A stretch of 32,376 bases of DNA from contig DBXM01000047.1 of assembly GCA_002309655.1 (NCBI GenBank), forward strand, positions 1 through 32,376, read 5' to 3'. A program made the translations under genes and the position numbers. The stretch is from Mageeibacillus sp. UBA1212 (GTDB lineage: Bacteria; Bacillota; Clostridia; UBA1212). The notes under the pieces were generated by a model. It worked only from the letters and a program-made list of their open reading frames with translations. It ran no database searches and was not told the origin of the DNA. Positions 30,143 through 32,376 of the stretch are shown in pieces; position 1 is the first letter of the stretch; every line of letters starts with the position of its first letter.

Positions 30143-31244
30143 GGAACGGAAAACCAGAGAACCGCTTGTGCACATCACAAAGCGCGCCACAATCCCCCTG
30201 TGGAAGGCCATTCTCGTCCGCGTCGTCGCGATACTGATCGCGGTCGTCATTTCCGCGGTGATAGTCGTCGTGTTCACGCACAAGAACCCCGCGGAGGTCA
30301 TGAAGGCCATGATCAACGGCAACTTCGGCTCCGCGCGCAAGGTTTTGTTCCTGCTGCAGCGGACGGCGATGCTTCTGTGCATTTCGCTCGCGGTGACGCC
30401 GGCGTTCAGGATGAAATTCTGGAACATCGGCGCGGAGGGGCAGGTGCTGATGGGAGCGCTCGCGGCTGCGGCGTGCATGTTCTACTTCGGGAAGACCCGG
30501 ATGCCCAACTGGCTGCTCCTGATTCTGATGTTCGCGGCGTCGCTCTTCTTCGGAATCCTGTGGGCGATCATTCCCGCGATCTTCAAGGCGGCGTGGAACA
30601 CGAACGAGACGCTCTTCACGCTGATGATGAACTACGTGGCGATGCAGCTCATTCAGGTTTGCGTCTCGATCTGGGCGCCGAACGGCTCGGGCGTTATGGG
30701 TCACATCAACCCGGACACCTACAAGGGCTGGCTGCCTGACGTCTTCGGGCAGAAATACCTGATCAACATCGTTTTCGTCACGCTCCTGACGGGAATTCTT
30801 TTCGTCTACCTGACGTTCAGCAAGCACGGCTACGAGATTTCGGTGGTCGGCGAGAGCGAAAACACCGCGCGCTACATCGGAATCAACGTCAAAAAAGTCA
30901 TTTTGAGAACAATGGCGCTCTCGGGAATGATCTGCGGCTTCGCGGGCTTCCTGCTTGTCGCCGGTGAAAACCACACGATCACGAAGGACCTGGCAGGAGG
31001 AATGGGCTTCACGGCGATCATGGTCGCCTGGCTCGCGAAGTTCAACCCGCTTATTATGATGGGCGTCTCGTTCCTGCTCAGCTTCCTCCACCTCGGAGGC
31101 GTTCAGGTCGCGCAGGACTGCCGCCTTAACGAGAGCATTCCCGAAATCATCACGGGAATCATCCTCTTCTTCATAATCGGCTGCGAGTTCTTTACCAGGT
31201 ACAAGCTCAACTTCCGTTCATCGGGAAAGGAGGCGACAAAATGA
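30132..31244 (+). CDS. Nucleoside ABC transporter permease 1
   Basis: Membrane subunit of 370 residues with a charged cytoplasmic N-terminus (MKDKERKTREPLVHITKRA) and multiple hydrophobic helices. It matches the BPD_transp_2 (RbsC/YufP-like) family: MLLCISLAVTPAFRMKFWNIGAEGQVLMGALAA is typical, and the EAA-like coupling loop appears around GESENTARYIGINVKKVIL. The ATG at 30132 lies inside the ATPase gene's end (11-base overlap), with a GAGCAGC ribosome binding region. It is followed by the second permease with a 4-base overlap (ATGA). Pairing of two permeases with one double ATPase and a BMP lipoprotein is the standard nucleoside importer. Confidence 0.93.
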   Translation: MKDKERKTREPLVHITKRATIPLWKAILVRVVAILIAVVISAVIVVVFTHKNPAEVMKAMINGNFGSARKVLFLLQRTAMLLCISLAVTPAFRMKFWNIGAEGQVLMGALAAAACMFYFGKTRMPNWLLLILMFAASLFFGILWAIIPAIFKAAWNTNETLFTLMMNYVAMQLIQVCVSIWAPNGSGVMGHINPDTYKGWLPDVFGQKYLINIVFVTLLTGILFVYLTFSKHGYEISVVGESENTARYIGINVKKVILRTMALSGMICGFAGFLLVAGENHTITKDLAGGMGFTAIMVAWLAKFNPLIMMGVSFLLSFLHLGGVQVAQDCRLNESIPEIITGIILFFIIGCEFFTRYKLNFRSSGKEATK

Positions 31245-32227
31245 TCTTCCTGAAAATCATCCACTTTTTGAGTGCGGCAATCGTTCAGGGCATCCCGCTT
31301 CTGTACGGCGCAACCGGTGAGATTCTCACCGAAAAAAGCGGAAATCTCAACCTGGGAATACCGGGAATCATGTACGTGGGCGGCATCTCGGGAATCATCG
31401 GGGGCTACCTCTACGAGAAAGCGGCGCCTGAGCCGAACGTCCTCCTGCTTATTCTGATCCCGCTGCTGGCCTCGCTTTTGGGCTCCTTGTTCATGGCGCT
31501 CATCTACAGCGTGCTGACGATCACCCTCCGCGCCAACCAGAACGTCACCGGTCTCGCGCTGACAACGTTCGGCGTCGGACTCGGAAACTTCTTCGGCGGC
31601 TCGCTGCTGGCGATGTTCGGCGAGAGCGGTTCGATCGCGCTCAAGGCCACCGGCGCCGCCTACAGAACGAAACTGCCCTTCGCCTCTTCGCTGGGCTGGT
31701 TCGGCGAGCTGTTCTTCTCGTACGGCTTCCTCGCCTACCTGGCAGTAATAATCGCGATTGTCGCGGGAATCATCTTGAACAAGACCCGCGTGGGCCTGAA
31801 CCTCAAGGCTGTCGGCGAGAGCCCGGCAACCGCGGACGCGGCGGGAATCAACGTCGTGAAGTACAAGTACCTCGCGACCTGCATCGGCGGCATGATCGCC
31901 GGCCTTGGCGGCCTCTACTGGGTCATGGACTACACCGACGGCGCGTGGACGAACAACGGCTTCGGCGACAGAGGCTGGCTCGCGATCGCCATCGTCATCT
32001 TCGCGATCTGGAAGCCGAAACTGGCGATCCCCAGTTCGTTCCTGTTCGGCGGCCTCTACATCCTGAGCGTCTTCATCCAGGTCCCCACCAGCTGGGCGCG
32101 CGAGATCATCAACATGCTTCCGTACCTCGTCACCATCGTGGTCCTCTGCGCGGTGAGCGCGAGGAAGAAGCGCGAAAACCTCCCGCCCGCAAGCCTCGGC
32201 CTCTCGTACTTCAGGGAAGAGCGCTGA
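31241..32227 (+). CDS. Nucleoside ABC transporter permease 2
   Basis: A 328-residue membrane subunit, matching the YufQ/NupQ-like permease partner. Family marks: VQGIPLLYGATGEILTEKSGNLNLGIPGIMYVGG near the N-terminus, the ALTTFGVGLGNFFGG segment, the coupling loop around LNLKAVGESPATADAAGINVVKYKY, and IGGMIAGLGGLYWVMDYTDGAW. The ATG at 31241 overlaps the previous stop as ATGA, so translation is coupled, with GGAGG upstream (31227-31233 region). It is the last gene of the operon, ending 28 bases before a large terminator-like structure. Confidence 0.93.
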   Translation: MIFLKIIHFLSAAIVQGIPLLYGATGEILTEKSGNLNLGIPGIMYVGGISGIIGGYLYEKAAPEPNVLLLILIPLLASLLGSLFMALIYSVLTITLRANQNVTGLALTTFGVGLGNFFGGSLLAMFGESGSIALKATGAAYRTKLPFASSLGWFGELFFSYGFLAYLAVIIAIVAGIILNKTRVGLNLKAVGESPATADAAGINVVKYKYLATCIGGMIAGLGGLYWVMDYTDGAWTNNGFGDRGWLAIAIVIFAIWKPKLAIPSSFLFGGLYILSVFIQVPTSWAREIINMLPYLVTIVVLCAVSARKKRENLPPASLGLSYFREER

Positions 32228-32254
32228 TGCATTCCGGAATTGAATAGTTAAAGG

Positions 32255-32321
32255 AAAGCCCTGCCTAAATCAAAGCACCGCGAATTTAGAACTAACGGTG
32301 CGTGAACGGCAGGGCTTTTTT
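32255..32321 (+). terminator. Terminator with nested hairpin after the transporter operon
   Basis: AAAGCCCTGCC (32255-32265) pairs over 11 bases with GGCAGGGCTTT (32308-32318), followed by further T's. Inside lies a second stem GCACCG (32275-32280) with CGGTGC (32296-32301) around a 15-base loop. The U-tail supports termination; the nested 42-base interior is larger than usual. Confidence 0.75.
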
Positions 32322-32328
32322 GATGCGT

Positions 32329-32376
32329 TGTGGATTTTCCGGGTTGCATGTGGATTTTCCGGATTGTGGATTTTCC
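32329..32376. repeat. Three TGTGGATTTTCC repeats at the right edge
   Basis: TGTGGATTTTCC occurs at 32329-32340, 32349-32360 and 32365-32376, with GG(G/A)TT-like linkers and spacings of 20 and 16 bases. The array runs off the window. TGTGGAT is shared with the DnaA box (TGTGGATAA), but the last two box positions differ, so DnaA binding is not established. Confidence 0.65.

Noticed and set aside
1..32376. CRISPR arrays, tRNA genes, rRNA genes, insertion sequences
   Set aside because: No regularly spaced long repeats, tRNA-like cloverleaf arms or transposase motifs were found on either strand.

Overview
The window looks like chromosome from an anaerobic, Clostridia-type Firmicute of fairly high GC. 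The evidence is the conserved near-origin block rpmH-rnpA-yidD-yidC-jag-mnmE-mnmG-rsmG, strong purine-rich ribosome binding sites, TTGACA/TATAAT promoters, an AtpZ/AtpI-led F-type ATP synthase operon, and a UPF0371/DUF1846 gene. I cannot name the genus. No rRNA, tRNA, CRISPR array, insertion sequence or phage gene was seen.

Layout. (1) 0-10.9 kb, minus strand: rpmH (only 44 codons), rnpA, yidD, yidC, jag, mnmE, mnmG and rsmG, then a tldD-pmbA-galM group. Two identical 22-bp palindromes with a ParB parS-like core lie before rsmG and before galM. (2) 11.0-14.6 kb, plus strand: three hydrolase-fold genes, a membrane-anchored metallophosphoesterase that lacks several metal ligands, a CapA-like protein and a PHP-type phosphatase. 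They stand where many Firmicutes carry dnaA/oriC. (3) 14.6-22.5 kb, minus strand: a complete F1Fo ATP synthase operon, atpZ-atpI-atpB-atpE-atpF-atpH-atpA-atpG-atpD-atpC. Its c subunit has the ESTGIY sodium motif and a second carboxylate in helix 1, so it is probably sodium-coupled. (4) 22.5-25.2 kb: an unidentified lipoprotein (minus) diverging from a DUF1846 gene (plus). (5) 25.16-26.05 kb: a lower-GC island with a decayed coding remnant, one small unknown gene and several inverted repeats. (6) 26.1-32.3 kb, plus strand: a purine salvage and uptake region with xpt, then a BMP-family nucleoside-binding lipoprotein, a double ABC ATPase and two permeases.

The most interesting element is the leader of the BMP transporter (26899-27076). 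It has the conserved core of a guanine-class purine riboswitch (P1, J2/3, the specificity C and a CC in L3), but the P2 arm is enlarged by about 27 nt and L3 is shortened, so the usual L2-L3 kissing contact looks impossible. An intrinsic terminator follows. The xpt leader itself is too short to hold a riboswitch. Other points to check are the paired parS-like sites, a recurring intergenic CTAAAAATAG motif, tandem GC-rich hairpins inside the transporter operon, and TGTGGATTTTCC repeats at the right edge.

How the genes work together. Region 1 supplies ribosome, tRNA-modification and membrane-insertion functions. Region 3 makes or consumes ATP at the membrane. Region 6 imports nucleosides under likely purine control and recycles xanthine or guanine through Xpt.
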